Assembly: GCA_944470555.2 (NCBI GenBank)
Contig: OX104127.1
Coordinates: 143,052,786 to 143,116,785 of the forward strand
DNA: 64,000 nt
DNA from: Heterobilharzia americana
Lineage: Eukaryota; Platyhelminthes; Trematoda; Strigeidida; Schistosomatidae
Reading direction: 5' to 3'
This document shows positions 10,701 through 21,245 of the stretch, in pieces (position 1 is the first letter of the stretch; every line of letters begins with the position of its first letter). The notes under the pieces were generated by a model. It was not told the origin of the DNA and made no database searches. It worked only from the letters and a program-made list of their open reading frames with translations. The position numbers were made by a program, and so were the translations under genes.

Positions 10701-10817
10701 TTTATTACCTCTATCGATTTGCGACAGATTAGATGAGATTCCCAAAGTTACAATAAGAAGTTGTAACCGACGGGACCAACCGAGGAGAGATGTGAAGACA
10801 GCTACTCAACAGTGACA

Positions 10818-11000
10818 ACTCAGTGGCTCAATGGTAACGTCGTAGCCGTGGAACCTTAAGGTTCTGGGTCCGATCCTTGGCGTGGTGGGGTTATGGGTGT
10901 GCACGGTTGAGGAATTCCATACTGGGAGGAAACAGGCCTTCAGTGCTCCCACGTCTCCAGTGATTCATCCAACTGATATCAGTCTATAATGAATACCAAC
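10818..11000 (+). repeat. S3 repeat with tRNA-like head
   Basis: A-box-like CAGTGGCTCAATGGTAACG (10,831), B-box-like GGTTCTGGGTCCGATCC (10,860-10,876), then GGTGTGCACGG, GAGGAATTCCATACTGGGAGG, CAGTGCTCCC, CCAACTGATATCAGTCTATA and ATGAATACCAAC. This is the clearest + strand example of the head of S3. Confidence 0.75.
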
Positions 11001-11382
11001 TTGAAATCTTTTATATGCCTTCATGTTTTAAAATACTTCTATCCCGGAAATTCCAGATAACCAGATTTATAAACTCGTCACACCTTATAAGTATTGACAT
11101 TTACCAATATTGATTATTTTAGACCCGACTGATAGGTTCATACTGGTATATGGACCACTGTGTGGATGCCGTAATATAGTCACTAGTTTTCCCGCCATTA
11201 AGGATGAATAGTAGTTAACATTTGAATCCAGAGCCCGGAATGTTTGTAGGTTTAGTTAATTAGTCCCGAAATGGAAGGAAAGTTGCTACCAGAGTTTCAC
11301 TTCTAGCCACTACTCATTCTTAATTTCATATACGCCTTTAAAACCTGTCAGCCTACTACATGCATAGTAATGAGCAATGACT

Positions 11383-11505
11383 ATAATGTAGCTCAGCTGT
11401 TAGGGCTCAAGGCTGGAAAACCAGTAGTCGCTGGTTCGAATCCTGCCCTGGCTCAGATTTTCATTTCCCCTTCAATCATCACCTAGTATCAATACAAGTC
11501 CCCCA
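11383..11505 (+). repeat. S2 tRNA-derived repeat
   Basis: GTAGCTCAGCTGTTAGGG (A box) and GGTTCGAATCC (B box, 11,433-11,443) sit about 45 bases apart as in a tRNA gene. The anticodon arm does not pair properly and the sequence runs on into GCTCAGATTTTCATTTCCCCTTCAATCATCACC, the tail shared by other S2 copies. It is therefore classed as a SINE-like repeat and not as a functional tRNA. Confidence 0.7.
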
Positions 11506-12040
11506 GACGATGACTATCTAAGAAAGTGAAAATAATAATAGGGTAATAAACAAGATTTATTCTGTTTCTTTCCAGATACATTCACGACAATATTTAAGCA
11601 GCCGTTTGAAAGAACGATGCTCAACTAGATTAAACTTTCAATACAAACACCAGAGACCATGTAGCATATGCTATGAAGACTTATTATATAACTGGCCTTC
11701 ACTAGTGGTTATCCAGGATTATTATCCACTATCTCTCATGAAGAAGTATGCAGGCTAGAACACTGTATGAAGACATGTTCTGATATATGATTTAAAGCAG
11801 ATACTCTTGGACAACCCTATACAAGTCTGTGCCTACAATATCCCCTGATTTCTCTGTGCTCAAATGGTTAAAATATTTGGAATTGATTTCTATGAGTAGC
11901 TATGGAATGAAAAGAGTAGTTGACAATCAAACGCACACCAATCGACCCTGTTCGTTGAATACTTCCAGGTGATTTAAATACCAGACAACCAGACCACTTG
12001 TTTGGGACCAAACTCATCAATAGTCTACTAAGACAATCTC
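11506..12040. other. No gene recognised
   Basis: Mixed sequence without a usable ORF or recognised repeat. Confidence 0.4.
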
Positions 12041-12044
12041 AGCT

Positions 12045-12380
12045 GGAAATATGAACCCTCTGTGATATGTACCGAACTCAAGTGATCATTTGTAATGTGA
12101 TCACAAAGCTAGGAGGCTTGTCATCATGATGAACATGTGTAGATGTTACTTAGCTGGAGGCGATCGGCAGGAAGCTGTGTCCCACATAGGTTTCGAACTT
12201 GCTGCCACTCGTCAGCTAAGCGTATCTGCAACCTCGAGGAAGCTGGTGTTTCCTCTGAGATTCGAACCGGTGTCAATCAGTGTTGCAGTCATTGACGTCA
12301 CCACTGGGCTATTTGGGTCACAATTGGCCTCCTGAAGATCTGGTATGAATATATTGATTGGACACTGGTTATCTAGTCCT
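12045..12380 (-). repeat. S4 tRNA-like repeat, copy 1
   Basis: Minus-strand tRNA-like head: GATTCGAACCGG at 12,260 is a reverse B box and CACTGGGCTATTTGGG the reverse A-box region. The other end carries TGTAATGTGATCACAAAGCTAGGAGGCTTG and TTAGCTGGAGGCGATCGGCAGGAAG. The latter segments recur at 12,405-12,500 and at 49,770-49,845, defining a dispersed family. Confidence 0.6.
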
Positions 12381-12540
12381 GAGTGCTAATCAAATTCTGG
12401 CGACCACTTTGTAATGTGACCACAAACCTAGGAGATTCAGCATTGAGATGCATTTTGATGCGTGTTTTTTGGTTGGAGGCAACTGACAGGAATCCCTGGA
12501 TTTAGGTTGTATGTTTATTAGGACTTGTTAGGGGATCTGT
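12381..12540 (-). repeat. S4 repeat, copy 2, truncated and in tandem
   Basis: GTCCTGAGTGCTAATCAAATTCTGGCGACCACTTTGTAATGTGACCACAAACCTAGGAG parallels copy 1 about 330 bases upstream, so two units are in direct tandem; the second lacks its head. Confidence 0.55.
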
Positions 12541-13200
12541 AAAAGCGAGGTTGCGTGTGAAATCAATGACAAGAAGACACTGGGCATTAACTAATACCTA
12601 ATGTGTAAGTAAAAGGATAGATTAAGAATAATTATGAAAGTAATCATCGAAGCCCGTTAGTAAGCACCTTTTATACAATTTGAAAGTGACACTGTGAATC
12701 TGTACTGCATCAACACGTATACACACACGCACATTTGTATATGGTGACATATTTTATTTGTTCTCTTTACTGACTATTGAAATAAATGTATATTATGGAC
12801 TAAATTATCCTAGTTAACATGTATTTATTTATACTGATTACTGGAAACATTTACACTTACTATCCATGCAGTGCAATGTACATTTTCTTGAGTTTCATCA
12901 AGAAACTAGTAACAACAACAACAACTAAGAAACAACTAAATATCCTAAAGAGAAATAAAGCAACCATAAATTCATGTTATTCACCTTTGTATACAATGCG
13001 TATTTGGTTAATAATAGGATCATTAAAATGTCCATTGATTATCGTGTAAATATTGTCTGCACAAGCTGCTTTACATTATTTTGTTTTGTGTAATCTTTGG
13101 TCAGAATAAAAATACTAAACTGGAATTCTCTTCTTAGGTATTGTAAAGTTTGATATTGCCATAAGTTAGGTTAGAAATATTTACTATGGATAGTAATGAT
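12541..13200. other. AT-rich spacer with one unremarkable ORF
   Basis: A 76-codon ORF from ATG at 12,819 to 13,049 (+) is low-complexity (five Thr in a row from an ACA repeat) and shows no domain. It is considered background. Confidence 0.4.
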
Positions 13201-13204
13201 GGAA

Positions 13205-13345
13205 CCTTGCCTGATTAACTAGTTCACTAGTTACAAGCCGGTCCTAAGCCAGGATTAAGAGGGAAGGTTCGGCATAGGGCTAGCAACCCTACTCCGTAAA
13301 ACCAATACAATAGATAAAGAAACTTCAAAGCACAAAGTAATTATA
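13205..13345 (+). mobile_element. RTE 5' untranslated region, fragment
   Basis: CAAGCCGGTCCTAAGCC, AGGGAAGGTTCGGCATAGGG, CTAGCAACCCTACTCCGTAAAACC resembles the 5' leader of SR2/RTE LINEs as I know the family. It lies 460 bases before the endonuclease start, separated from it by a 3'-end fragment of another copy. Confidence 0.5.
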
Positions 13346-13374
13346 AAAAATTAAATTAAACTTATTCCTCACTG

Positions 13375-13712
13375 GTGGTCAGAAAGAATAGGCAACAAGC
13401 AACTCTGGCTGGCAACGAACCAACCAAGAGCCTATCACTCAACAAATATGCAGAAGGAAGTGGAGGTGGATTGGGCATGCACGGAGAATGCCGACTGGAG
13501 GGAATCACGCGCCAGGCCAGTTGCTCGAGTGGAATCCAAATGGGAAACGACGAGTTGAGCGTCCAAGGAGAGGGTGACATGGAGGAGACTGTCTGGGGAA
13601 GAAATGAGAGGTTGTGGGCAGTCGTGACACCAGGTTGAAAAGACTGCAGAGAACAGAGTGGAATGGAGGCATGCTACTCAAGCCCTATGTTCCACTATGA
13701 ACCCAAGGGAAA
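13375..13712 (+). mobile_element. RTE LINE, 3'-end fragment
   Basis: Runs from AGAAAGAATAGGCAACAAGC through CAACCAAGAGCCTATCACTC, GCCGACTGGAGGGAATCACGCGCCAGGCC, GAGTGGAATCCAAATGGGAAACG (WNPxGK region) to CCCTATGTTCCACTATGAACCCAAGG and a short A-rich tail. It sits between RTE leader-like sequence and a new endonuclease start, so RTE pieces are nested or in tandem here. Confidence 0.75.
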
Positions 13713-13806
13713 AATAATATTTCTCACTGGAATCGGAGAGGCAAAATGATGCCAGTTGGTGGAAGCAGTCGCGAAGCCAATCGGCTGATGTGTCTCCTCT
13801 CTCTGG

Positions 13807-14490
13807 ATGAAAGCAAAAGTAAACATAGGGACATGGAATGTCGGCACTATGTATGAACCCAGCAAGGCTTCCCAGATTGCCAAACAGATAAGAAGGTATA
13901 ACATAGAAGTGCTTGGAATCTGCGAAAGCAGATGGAATGCAAGTGGACACTCCAAACTCGCAACTGGAGAGTCAATAACCTACTCCGATATTGTCACCCA
14001 GACGACAACCACGAGCACACTGAGTTTCGGAGTGACTATCATGACGTCCGAAGAGCATCGAAGCGTCTCTCTCATGCAGTGGGGGCCAATCTCTTCGTGC
14101 AGGATCAGGATCATGACAGCAAGATTCAACTCAAAAGGAAGGGAAGTCACCATCATTCAATCCTATGCGTCGACAAATAATGCAGATGAAGAGGAGAAGG
14201 AGGAATTCTACAGACAACTGCAATCAGTCGGTACTAGACAACACCCCACAACAGTTGGCGACATCAAAAGGCATTCTAATGGGTGGGGTAACATGAATGC
14301 TAAACTGGATGCGGTCAACACAGGAAGAGAACCAGTAATGAGTAGAGAAGCACTCGGAGAAATGAACGAGAATGGAGAACTGTTTGCAGGATTCTGCACC
14401 TTTGATGATTTGGTGATTGGAGGCACTATGTACAAACACAAGGATATTCAAAAAGCGACTTGGATTTCACCAGATACCAGGATACACTAA
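13807..14490 (+). pseudogene. RTE APE-type endonuclease domain
   Basis: ATG after TCTCTGG starts a 227-codon ORF. Residues 6-15 read NIGTWNVGTM (the N of the first endonuclease motif), 36-42 LGICESR (the metal-binding Glu), and near 118 IQSYASTNNADEEEKE (the catalytic Tyr region). The GDxNAK motif is broken: VGDIKRHSNGWGNMNAKLD has about ten extra residues between GD and NAK. ERENGE-like and GGTMYKHKDIQKATWISPD near the end are standard for RTE endonucleases. The terminal SDHH block falls after a stop. It nicks DNA in intact elements; here it is probably inactive. Confidence 0.8.
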
Positions 14491-16260
14491 AAATCAGATC
14501 GACTTCATCTCAATCTGAAGAACACACACTAGATCAAGAAGACCAGCAGATGCAGATCCACTCCACTCCACTCGACTATTAAGTGCAAGGAACCTATCTT
14601 CAAAATCAAGTTGAAAGCCTTCAATTCAGAGAAGTTGATGACAGACGACCACAGTTCAAGTTCAACACCCAGAACAGACGATGAATGACGAAAGTACAAC
14701 GGACACCTTCACGTCAGTCATCAGGACAGAATGGGAGACATTGAGCAACATCCTTAAAGAAACGTGTGTGGAAGAACACTGGAACTCTTTAAAAGCCAAG
14801 TGGAGGGAAGCCTGCATAACCGTCTTAGGAAGGAATAAGAAAGAAGACAAGGAATGGAATGAATCTCTACGGACACATAGAGGCTGAGAGAGCAGGGAGA
14901 GGAAGATGGTGATGATGAAGTAGAAGATGAACCAGTGAAGTGCAGTGCAGGGATGAACAAAGAAAAGAGGAACTGAACACAACCCACAAAACACTACACT
15001 GAACAAGGAAGTGAAGAAGAGTGCGTGCAAACACAAAAGACACTTCTACGACACACTAGCAAGTGAAGCAGAATAGGCTGCAGGTAGGAGGAACAGAGAC
15101 CTGACAACACTATATCAAATAACCAGGTTACTATCTGGGAGGAAAGAGATCAATATAGATGAAACCAGTGAAAGGTGGTGAAGGAAACCTAGTTACAAAC
15201 AGAGCGCAGAAACAAAGAAAACGATGGTCTGACCATTTCAGAAAACTCTTGAATCGACCACCATCACCACCTGCAACTCGTCAAGAAATACCACCAGCAG
15301 CCCAGCCGCAGAAATACCAGTGAACACAAGCCCTCCGACGAAAATCGAAGTCCTGAACACCACACCATAAAGTTGCTGAAATCAGGGAATGCAGGAAGAC
15401 CAGATGGAATTCCATCAAAAGCACTGAAAACAGAAGCGGAGACAACAGTGGACATGCTGACACCACTACTGCAGAAGGTATTCAAGGAAGGAAGGAAAGA
15501 AAAGTACCTGCTGACTGATTGGAAGAAGGGCTACCTTGTCAAACGTCCAAAGGAGGGCAGCCTACGTCTTTCATGACCTGTACGGAATCATGCTCCACCA
15601 CTGTGTACCCCTAGCAAACTAAATATTATTCTGGATCATCACGAAGAGACTAAAACATGCACTGGATTCAAAACTACGCCCAGAACATGCTGGCTGACTG
15701 GGTTCAGGAAGAACAAATTATGTGCGGATCAAATTGCGGCAAAACGCCACGCATCATTATAGAACAGAGTATAGAATGGCAGTCAAATCTCTACCTCAAC
15801 ATCATCGACTTTGAAAAGGCCTTCGATCAAGGCGTCGACCCAGGAAGTAATTTGGAAACTGCTTCAACACTACGCAGTGCCACAAACTTTGAGAAACATC
15901 GTTTAACAGCAGCTATATGACGACGCTACATGCCAAGTGATCTACAATGGAAAGCTCAGTGATTCTTTTGATGTGAAGACAGGAGTAATACAACGTTGCC
16001 GCATACTATCACCGATGATCTTCTTGATTTTGGTCGACTGGATCATGCAGCAAACAGTGAGGAGCGACAATACGGGCATACGCTCGCTGGAACGATGAAA
16101 GAAGCTTAAAATATTTGTATTTCACGGATGATGGTTTCTATCTAACGTCTTGTCACACAAACACAAAGACCTACAACAAAAAACCAACAAGTTGACAGAA
16201 CAGGCAGGGCAGCGAAGATGTGACTTCAAGTGAACGTAGAGAAGATAGAGGTGATGAAGA
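14491..16260 (+). pseudogene. RTE reverse transcriptase region, frameshifted
   Basis: Pieces in order: SVIRTEWETLSNILKETCVE (14,720-), an open frame at 15,373-15,576 with KSGNAGRPDGIPSKALK and LTDWKKGYLVKRPKEG (RT fingers region), LNIIDFEKAFDQGVDP (15,800-15,845, motif A with the Ser of FDSVD changed), QLYDDATCQVIYNGK (15,910-), and LKYLYFTDDGFYLTS (16,108-16,150, motif C as FTDD in place of FADD). Frame breaks separate most of these, so no full RT is made. Confidence 0.75.
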
Positions 16261-17209
16261 TACCTAACAAACAACAACAACAACCACCAATCACCATCAA
16301 CGAGAGTAATCTAAATGAAGTAGTCTCCATCACTAACTACCTAACTACACACCTACACACCTACCTACCTACCTAGACATCATAAGCTGAACTATAAGCA
16401 CAACTAGCACAGATGAGGATGCCAAAGTCAGCCAGGATTGGAAAGACAGCAAACACGCCTTCCTGCACTCATCCGAAATAATCAGTGTGAAAATCTACCA
16501 CACTCCACTCCACTCCACTGCACTGCACTACACTACACTACACTCAGCATAAAACGTGAACAACATCTTTATTTTCAACACTAATTCAGTCAAGTCAAGT
16601 AAGTCAATGCGTGATGGTTGTGTGATGGTTGACAGACATGGCGGAGCGTCACCAAAAGCATATCCAACAAACTGCTCACATACATCACATGAACAACTAC
16701 CACATACACTCACTACATACTGAATATCGATCAGATGGATGGTGAGAATATAATGAGAAGAATGAGCAACAAGGAACTCACTGTGACCTGACAACCAACC
16801 AACCGACCAAGAACCTATGGCCTAACAAATATGTGGAGGAGGAAAGTGGATATGGTTTGGTTTGGTTTGAATTAGATTGTATTGTATTGGATTAGACCTA
16901 GATTGATAAGACGGTTTGTGGACATCACGCGTCAGGCCAGGCCAGGCCAGGCCAGGTCAGGTCAGGTCAGACCAGACCAGGTCGTCAAGTGGAACGCGAA
17001 TGGGAAATGGAGAGTTGGGCATCCGAGTTGAGGGTGATATGGAGGAGATGGTGTGAGGAAGGAATGGAAGGATATGGGCAGTCGTGGAGCCAGGTTGAAG
17101 AGTGCGGAGAAGAGAGTGAAATGGTGATGGGCTACTGAAGTCCTGTGTTCCACTAGGAATGCAAGGGACAAACAATAAATAAAATGAAATAGTAATGATG
17201 ACTAATGAC

Positions 17210-17372
17210 TAGTAGTGGAATCTAAGTTGCATGTTTTGTTCCATTCCGAAGTCATCAGCTGAGGGTTACCTGGCTCCCAGTGAGTGACGTCTTTCCTACT
17301 ATGTTTGAAACCCTGGACGGACCGCTTCAAACGCCAAAGTGTTACTCAGTAGGCTACTGAGTTAGAAACAAG
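17210..17372 (-). repeat. Diverged S1 unit
   Basis: Order matches a minus-strand S1: GAATCTAAGTTGCATG, CGAAGTCATCAGCTGAGGG, ACCTGGCTCCCAGTGAGTGACG, then GAAACCCTGGACGGACCGCTTCAAACGCCAAAG and CTACTGAG. The ribozyme core is lost. Confidence 0.55.
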
Positions 17373-17374
17373 AA

Positions 17375-17686
17375 GTTACAAGCAATAACATGAAAACTAT
17401 ACCCGTCACACAAGGAGTGGCTATAGAAGATTTAACCTTTGAAGCAGTCTCTTCTTCGGCACAATATATTCGCTGATGAATTTGTTTAACCTGTGATGAA
17501 TGAATACTGAAATGGATGAATTAGTCACTACAATCATACGGTAAGTAGCTATTGATAGTTGTGAATTAGGGAATTTTACAAGTGCAATTTATCTCGGTAT
17601 GTTTTTTTCCTTCGAACCTTTCCTGGTCCTGCCATTTTTTACGAATATCCTAAAACATTTCCCCTCTAACTTTCTATTTTACGAAA
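17375..17686. other. No gene recognised
   Basis: No ORF or repeat recognised; T-rich in the last 100 bases, which could serve as a pyrimidine tract for the frame that follows. Confidence 0.4.
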
Positions 17687-18040
17687 GTGAGGGTACCTGA
17701 TATAATTCAGCTTCTCATCTTGTGTTTTATAAACTTCTGCATCTTACTTATTCTCCTTTATCATTTCCCCGGATTGCTGAAAGAAGACTATGTTACATTC
17801 TTTAGAATTTTGAAGATTGTCAGTAATACTAGTAGTGTAACTCTAAACCTTCGAATTAAAACAGCTACGGAGAAACATATTAACTCATGTAAACATCTGG
17901 TAGGAATTATTTTATTAGATGACCAGTATCCTCTTCACTCAAAGCTCTCTGTCTGCCGGTCATCTGGAAAGACAAGGAGCAAGTACATAAGACTTTATGT
18001 ACATACTACAAAATACAAAACTTTACAAAACCGTATTTAG
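17687..18040 (+). CDS. Unrecognised open frame with a membrane-like segment
   Basis: A 117-codon frame that opens with GTG, not ATG, so if coding it is an internal or last exon; a possible acceptor is ATAATTCAG just before CTTCTCATC (about 17,711). Residues 8-28 (IQLLILCFINFCILLILLYHF) would cross a membrane. The rest is basic and unmatched (SCKHLVGIILLDDQYP, SVCRSSGKTRSKYIRLY). It is the longest non-transposon frame in this part of the window. No domain, no known family and no downstream exon were found, so it may be chance. Confidence 0.2.
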   Translation: MRVPDIIQLLILCFINFCILLILLYHFPGLLKEDYVTFFRILKIVSNTSSVTLNLRIKTATEKHINSCKHLVGIILLDDQYPLHSKLSVCRSSGKTRSKYIRLYVHTTKYKTLQNRI

Positions 18041-18043
18041 CTC

Positions 18044-18487
18044 GTCTACTGTGTGATGAAGGAAGTATTAGAAATGAACTAACTAATCAACTTCTGTTTT
18101 TGAAAGTAACTTATTGATAATCATGATGAGTATGTTACTATTTATTGTATTATGAATCTAATTGCTAATATGATTGTCTGTTCGAGTTAACTCTGCATTT
18201 GAAGAAAGTTGTAGATAGGGTGAATATTCTTATCTTTTCTTCATGTAATTTCTACTTATTTCATTTTGCCATGTATACATGTACTCTGTCTCTGTCCAGC
18301 TGACTCTATATGACATGCTGAAAACTGTGTAGAGTATTCTAGAAATAGCTTCCAGAATAAAACCATTATTATGACTGTTATTATCAAATCAATCCACAGT
18401 AATTTAGGTCAGTGATTGGCCTGAGTGACAAGTGGTTTATTTACAAAAGAGTTATCATAAAACATTTATATGATTGTGCATAAACGA
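18044..18487. other. No gene recognised
   Basis: AT-rich, with no long ORF and no repeat recognised. Confidence 0.4.
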
Positions 18488-18738
18488 TTATCCCGTTGAC
18501 TTATAAGGTGGGGAACTATCGTGAAAAGTGGAGTTCCATGGATACTTCGGTTTACTAATTAATACAACTCTCTGAAGAAAAGTTATATTATATGTAGAGA
18601 AAGAAAGTTTTGGTATACATGATAAAACACTATTCCCCAATTTGGGGGAAGAAGAATCCAACACCGAGATCTTGAAGACAGATCCAGTGAGTTGCTGTAA
18701 ACTCCAAGTCTGTAATGACATCAAAAGCAAGTGTGTGC
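18488..18738 (-). CDS. Possible terminal exon, unrecognised
   Basis: On the minus strand a good acceptor (TTATTCATCCTATCAATTAG) precedes an open frame of 83 codons ending in TAA. Its product is Ser/Pro-rich: VFKISVLDSSSPKLGNS, SCIPKLSFSTYNITF, RVVLISKPKYPWNSTF. One N-glycosylation sequon (NST) and one NIT are present. There is no ATG at the start of the frame, fitting an internal boundary. A possible donor (GAGATGTAAGA near 18,820) lies close to the S3 repeat, so the preceding exon cannot be defined. No family recognised; low confidence. Confidence 0.25.
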
Positions 18739-18833
18739 CTAATTGATAGGATGAATAATCTAAAAATAGGCATATACATTGACTTTTGAATGAGTGTCGA
18801 CAGTGACAACTAATTCTTACATCTCAGTCTATT

Positions 18834-19200
18834 TAGAGGTAGTATTCATCCTGGACTGACATCAATTGGGGAACCATTGAAAATCTGGAGCACTGGACAC
18901 CTGTTTCGTTCTAGTATCGGACTTCTTAGCACTACGCAACCATAACCCGGCTGGGGGTCAAACTCAGTACCTTCAGGTTTCACGGCGAACGCGTCAACCA
19001 TTCAGTCACTGAGTCGGATCTCAGTGGTTCACAATTTCCAACTTCTGTCAATTCACGACATAATGCGACTATCACCCAGGTCTTCAGTTAGCATCCACTT
19101 CACTTCCGACTGGTTGACCCCACAGGTCACGGCTTCTCATTAGAACTTCCTGACATCCCTCTGGAAGAAGTCTTTAATGAGCACTATACAGTAGTGTATT
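18834..19200 (-). repeat. S3 repeat, nearly full
   Basis: Contains all S3 blocks in reverse: GTAGTATTCATCCTGGACTGACATCA, GGAGCACTGGACACCTGTTTCG, ACTCAGTACCTTCAGGTTTCACGG (reverse B-box side), CCATTCAGTCACTGAG (reverse A-box side), TTCCAACTTCTGTCAATTCACGACATAATGCGAC, TCTTCAGTTAGCATCCACTTCACTTCCGACTGG and GGTCACGGCTTCTCATTAGAAC. Confidence 0.8.
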
Positions 19201-19224
19201 TTTGAGATGAATGGAGATTTTTAA

Positions 19225-19500
19225 TTTAGAAGTAGTATTTATCATGGACTGACATTAGTTGGCAAACCATTGAAAATCTAGGAGTACTGGACATCGGTTT
19301 CTTCCTAGTATGGGACTTCTTAGCAGTACGCATCCACGACCCGCATTCACCGTGAAACCCAAACGTCCTGAGTTTGATCCCTAGCCGGGTCGTGGACGCG
19401 TACTACTGAGGAGTCTGATACTAGGACGAAACAGGTGTCCAGTGCTGCCAGATTTTCAATGGTTCCCCAACTGATGTCAGTTCATGATGAACACTACCTC
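19225..19500. repeat. S3/S3 fold-back pair
   Basis: A minus-strand S3 end (19,225-19,340; ATCATGGACTGACATTAG to CATCCACGACCCGC) is directly followed by a plus-strand S3 piece (19,345-19,500; CCTGAGTTTGATCCCTAGCCGGGTCGTGGACGCG to CAGTTCATGATGAACACTACC). The two halves are reverse complements over roughly 110 bases. Confidence 0.75.
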
Positions 19501-19504
19501 TAAT

Positions 19505-20275
19505 TTAAAAATCCTATTCATCTCAATAATTAATCTCAGTCTATTGTTTCATAGTACACATATCAACAAGTTATATCTCCGATCTGAGAGAAACTCTTAC
19601 TATCTCTTACATTTTAATTGGATTCACACATCGCCACATAATATATTGGTCGAAAAACACTTTTTTATTGCAAAGTATTTCAATTTTTACCAAATTATAT
19701 ATAGGTCAGCTGGTCATTCTGTGAATAAGTGTAAGCGTTAGAGACTTGGAAAAGTGTCGTTAGCTTACATACTAAGCTGTCAAGATAGTCATTAATCCAA
19801 CTTTAGGCATAGTGATAGGAACTCCAGGGTTGTCCGCATATCTTCATTTTTACCTTGGAATAATTAATCGTCATTAGATAAGTCATTAATTAGATTTCGC
19901 CCTACTTTATATCATTCTATATAAAAGTATTGTTTCTGTTTCATTAAATGACAAGTGTAATTAAGTAATCACTTCTCAATCTTTTACAGTATCACCTAAT
20001 TAATCGTAACTCCAAGATAATAAGGTAGTGGTTTTAGCATTGTGTATGATCACGGTGCATTACCGGTAAACTACACTACGTACTCAGTTCCAATAAAATA
20101 AATCTTACTGGAACGTTAATACATTACCATAAAAGAATAGTGTACTCCAAAGGAAAATAATAGGCGCTTAGGAATAGAAGCTGATACCACGATTGTGATG
20201 TGATGATTTTCAGTTTGCAAATGGGATATACTGGGGTGAGACTCTCTATACCGTTTAAATGGTGTATAATTTAGT
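19505..20275. other. AT-rich spacer
   Basis: An 85-codon frame starting at 19,484 begins inside the S3 repeat and has no domain. Nothing else recognised. Confidence 0.4.
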
Positions 20276-20279
20276 CTAG

Positions 20280-20425
20280 TCTAGTGTGAAGGCTAGCGGT
20301 AGAATCCATGGTGCGCGTTCCGGTTTATTTCGGACTCGCTAGCTGGTTGTACCTGCACACCAGTGAGTGATGCCATTCCTACTGAGACTCGAACCCGGTA
20401 CCCACCATTTCAAACGACAAAGCAT
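20280..20425 (-). repeat. S1 unit, minus strand
   Basis: GGACTCGCTAGCTGG..TGTACCTGCACACCAGTGAGTGATG, CCTACTGAGACTCGAACCCGGTACCCACC (reverse B box) and TTTCAAACGACAAAGC follow the S1 order. The ribozyme core reads CTAGCGA instead of CTGANGA. Confidence 0.65.
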
Positions 20426-20619
20426 ATGATGTGTTTCTGCCTATAGTTTGAACTCCCAATATAACACATAATCGTTGACTTCTTTTTTTCTCCCCTTCAA
20501 CGGGATGACATGAAGTAGTTCTTTTTCCGCATCTATAATTCTCGTTTCGATTTATGGTCAGGGTAATCTTGTTTTCGACTTTATAAACATACTATCCATC
20601 ATTTCTACCAAACTGAAAC

Positions 20620-20935
20620 TACAGGTAATATCGAGGTATCCATGCAGGAGCCCATATGCCAATAGAGATTGATTTATTCCGTCCCATCAATGACAGGTAA
20701 TTACAAGTAATCATATAAAACCATAGTCGTTGCACAATGAGTGGTAATCGTGACACAGTGGCCTAGTTGATAACGTTCTGGTGTTTGAAGTGATCGGTCT
20801 TGAGTTAGAAGTTTAGTGGGAACAATATCATTCAGCGAGGTGCAAGCACATCCCGCTGACGAGTGAGCCCCAAATGGGACGAAACGCTTATCGTGGAATA
20901 CGCTGCAAGCCACTTTCCTACATTACCACACCAGG
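20620..20935 (+). repeat. S1 unit, near full length
   Basis: Outer half AATATCGAGGTATCCATGCAGGAGCCCATATGCCAATAG, then TTGCACAATGAGTGG, the tRNA-like head GTGGCCTAGTTGATAACG..GTGTTTGAAGTGATCGG, GTGGGAACAATATCATTCAG and the hammerhead block. Gives the order of a complete unit of roughly 315 bases. Confidence 0.75.
20841..20899 (+). ncRNA. Hammerhead ribozyme-like fold, partly conserved
   Basis: GCACATCCCGCTGACGAGTG (conserved CUGACGAG) is followed by GAGCCCCAAATGGGACGAAACG, where CCC and GGG can form stem II and GAAAC is the second conserved core strand. The cleavage triplet would be ATC at 20,890-20,892. Stem I (ATCCCG with GTGGAAT) is weak and four extra bases sit in stem II, so activity is doubtful. 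Confidence 0.45.
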
Positions 20936-21097
20936 ATTATGGGAAATAATCTTATAACTATTCAGTTAGATGTGACGCTAAATGTATTCATGACACTAAT
21001 AACATTTATGATCCAGATATTTATAAACTGAGAAAAAACATACTGGTTAGTAAACTTTTGTTTATCATTAGAGAGTACAAGTCTGCATAGAATACAC

Positions 21098-21245
21098 ATG
21101 CTCTTGTCAACTGCTACATACAGTCGTAAACATATCTGTTGTCTTCAGACGGTGCATTTGGTAGACGAAGTTTGTCTAAAGAGTGTGATGTATTTGCTCA
21201 ATACATTTCGAACAATCTGTTCGATCACACATTTACTCGTCAAAT
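21098..21245 (-). mobile_element. PLE-A 3'-flank fragment
   Basis: ATTTCGAACAATCTGTTCGATCACACATTTACTCGTCAAATCAATTTACATTAAACC matches the segment downstream of the PLE-A coding end at 23.99-24.03 kb, 24.77-24.84 kb (both reverse) and 43.60-43.66 kb. Confidence 0.55.

Larger units (their letters stand above)
13717..17175 (+). mobile_element. RTE (SR2-like) LINE, longest copy in the window
   Basis: RTE LINEs encode an APE-type endonuclease followed by RT in one ORF and end in short tandem repeats. This 3.46-kb copy has a leader (13,717-13,806), the endonuclease ORF (13,807-14,490), a frameshifted linker, RT pieces (about 15,280-16,260), an (ACCT)n insertion near 16,340-16,375, (CACTC/CACTA)n at 16,499-16,545, pentamer repeats at 16,934-16,980, and the 3' end CCACTAGGAATGCAAGGGACAAACAATAAATAAAATG. 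At least half a dozen frameshifts and stops show that it cannot move by itself. Confidence 0.85.

Noticed and set aside
11383..11456. tRNA gene with A box and GGTTCGAATCC B box
   Set aside because: The anticodon arm does not fold, the acceptor ends do not pair, and the sequence continues into the S2 tail shared by other copies; treated as a tRNA-derived repeat.
13375..13638. 87-codon + strand ORF just before the RTE endonuclease
   Set aside because: It is an out-of-frame reading of the RTE 3'-end fragment, not an ORF1 protein.
14662..15036. 124-codon minus-strand hydrophobic frame
   Set aside because: Antisense shadow within the RTE body, no independent support.
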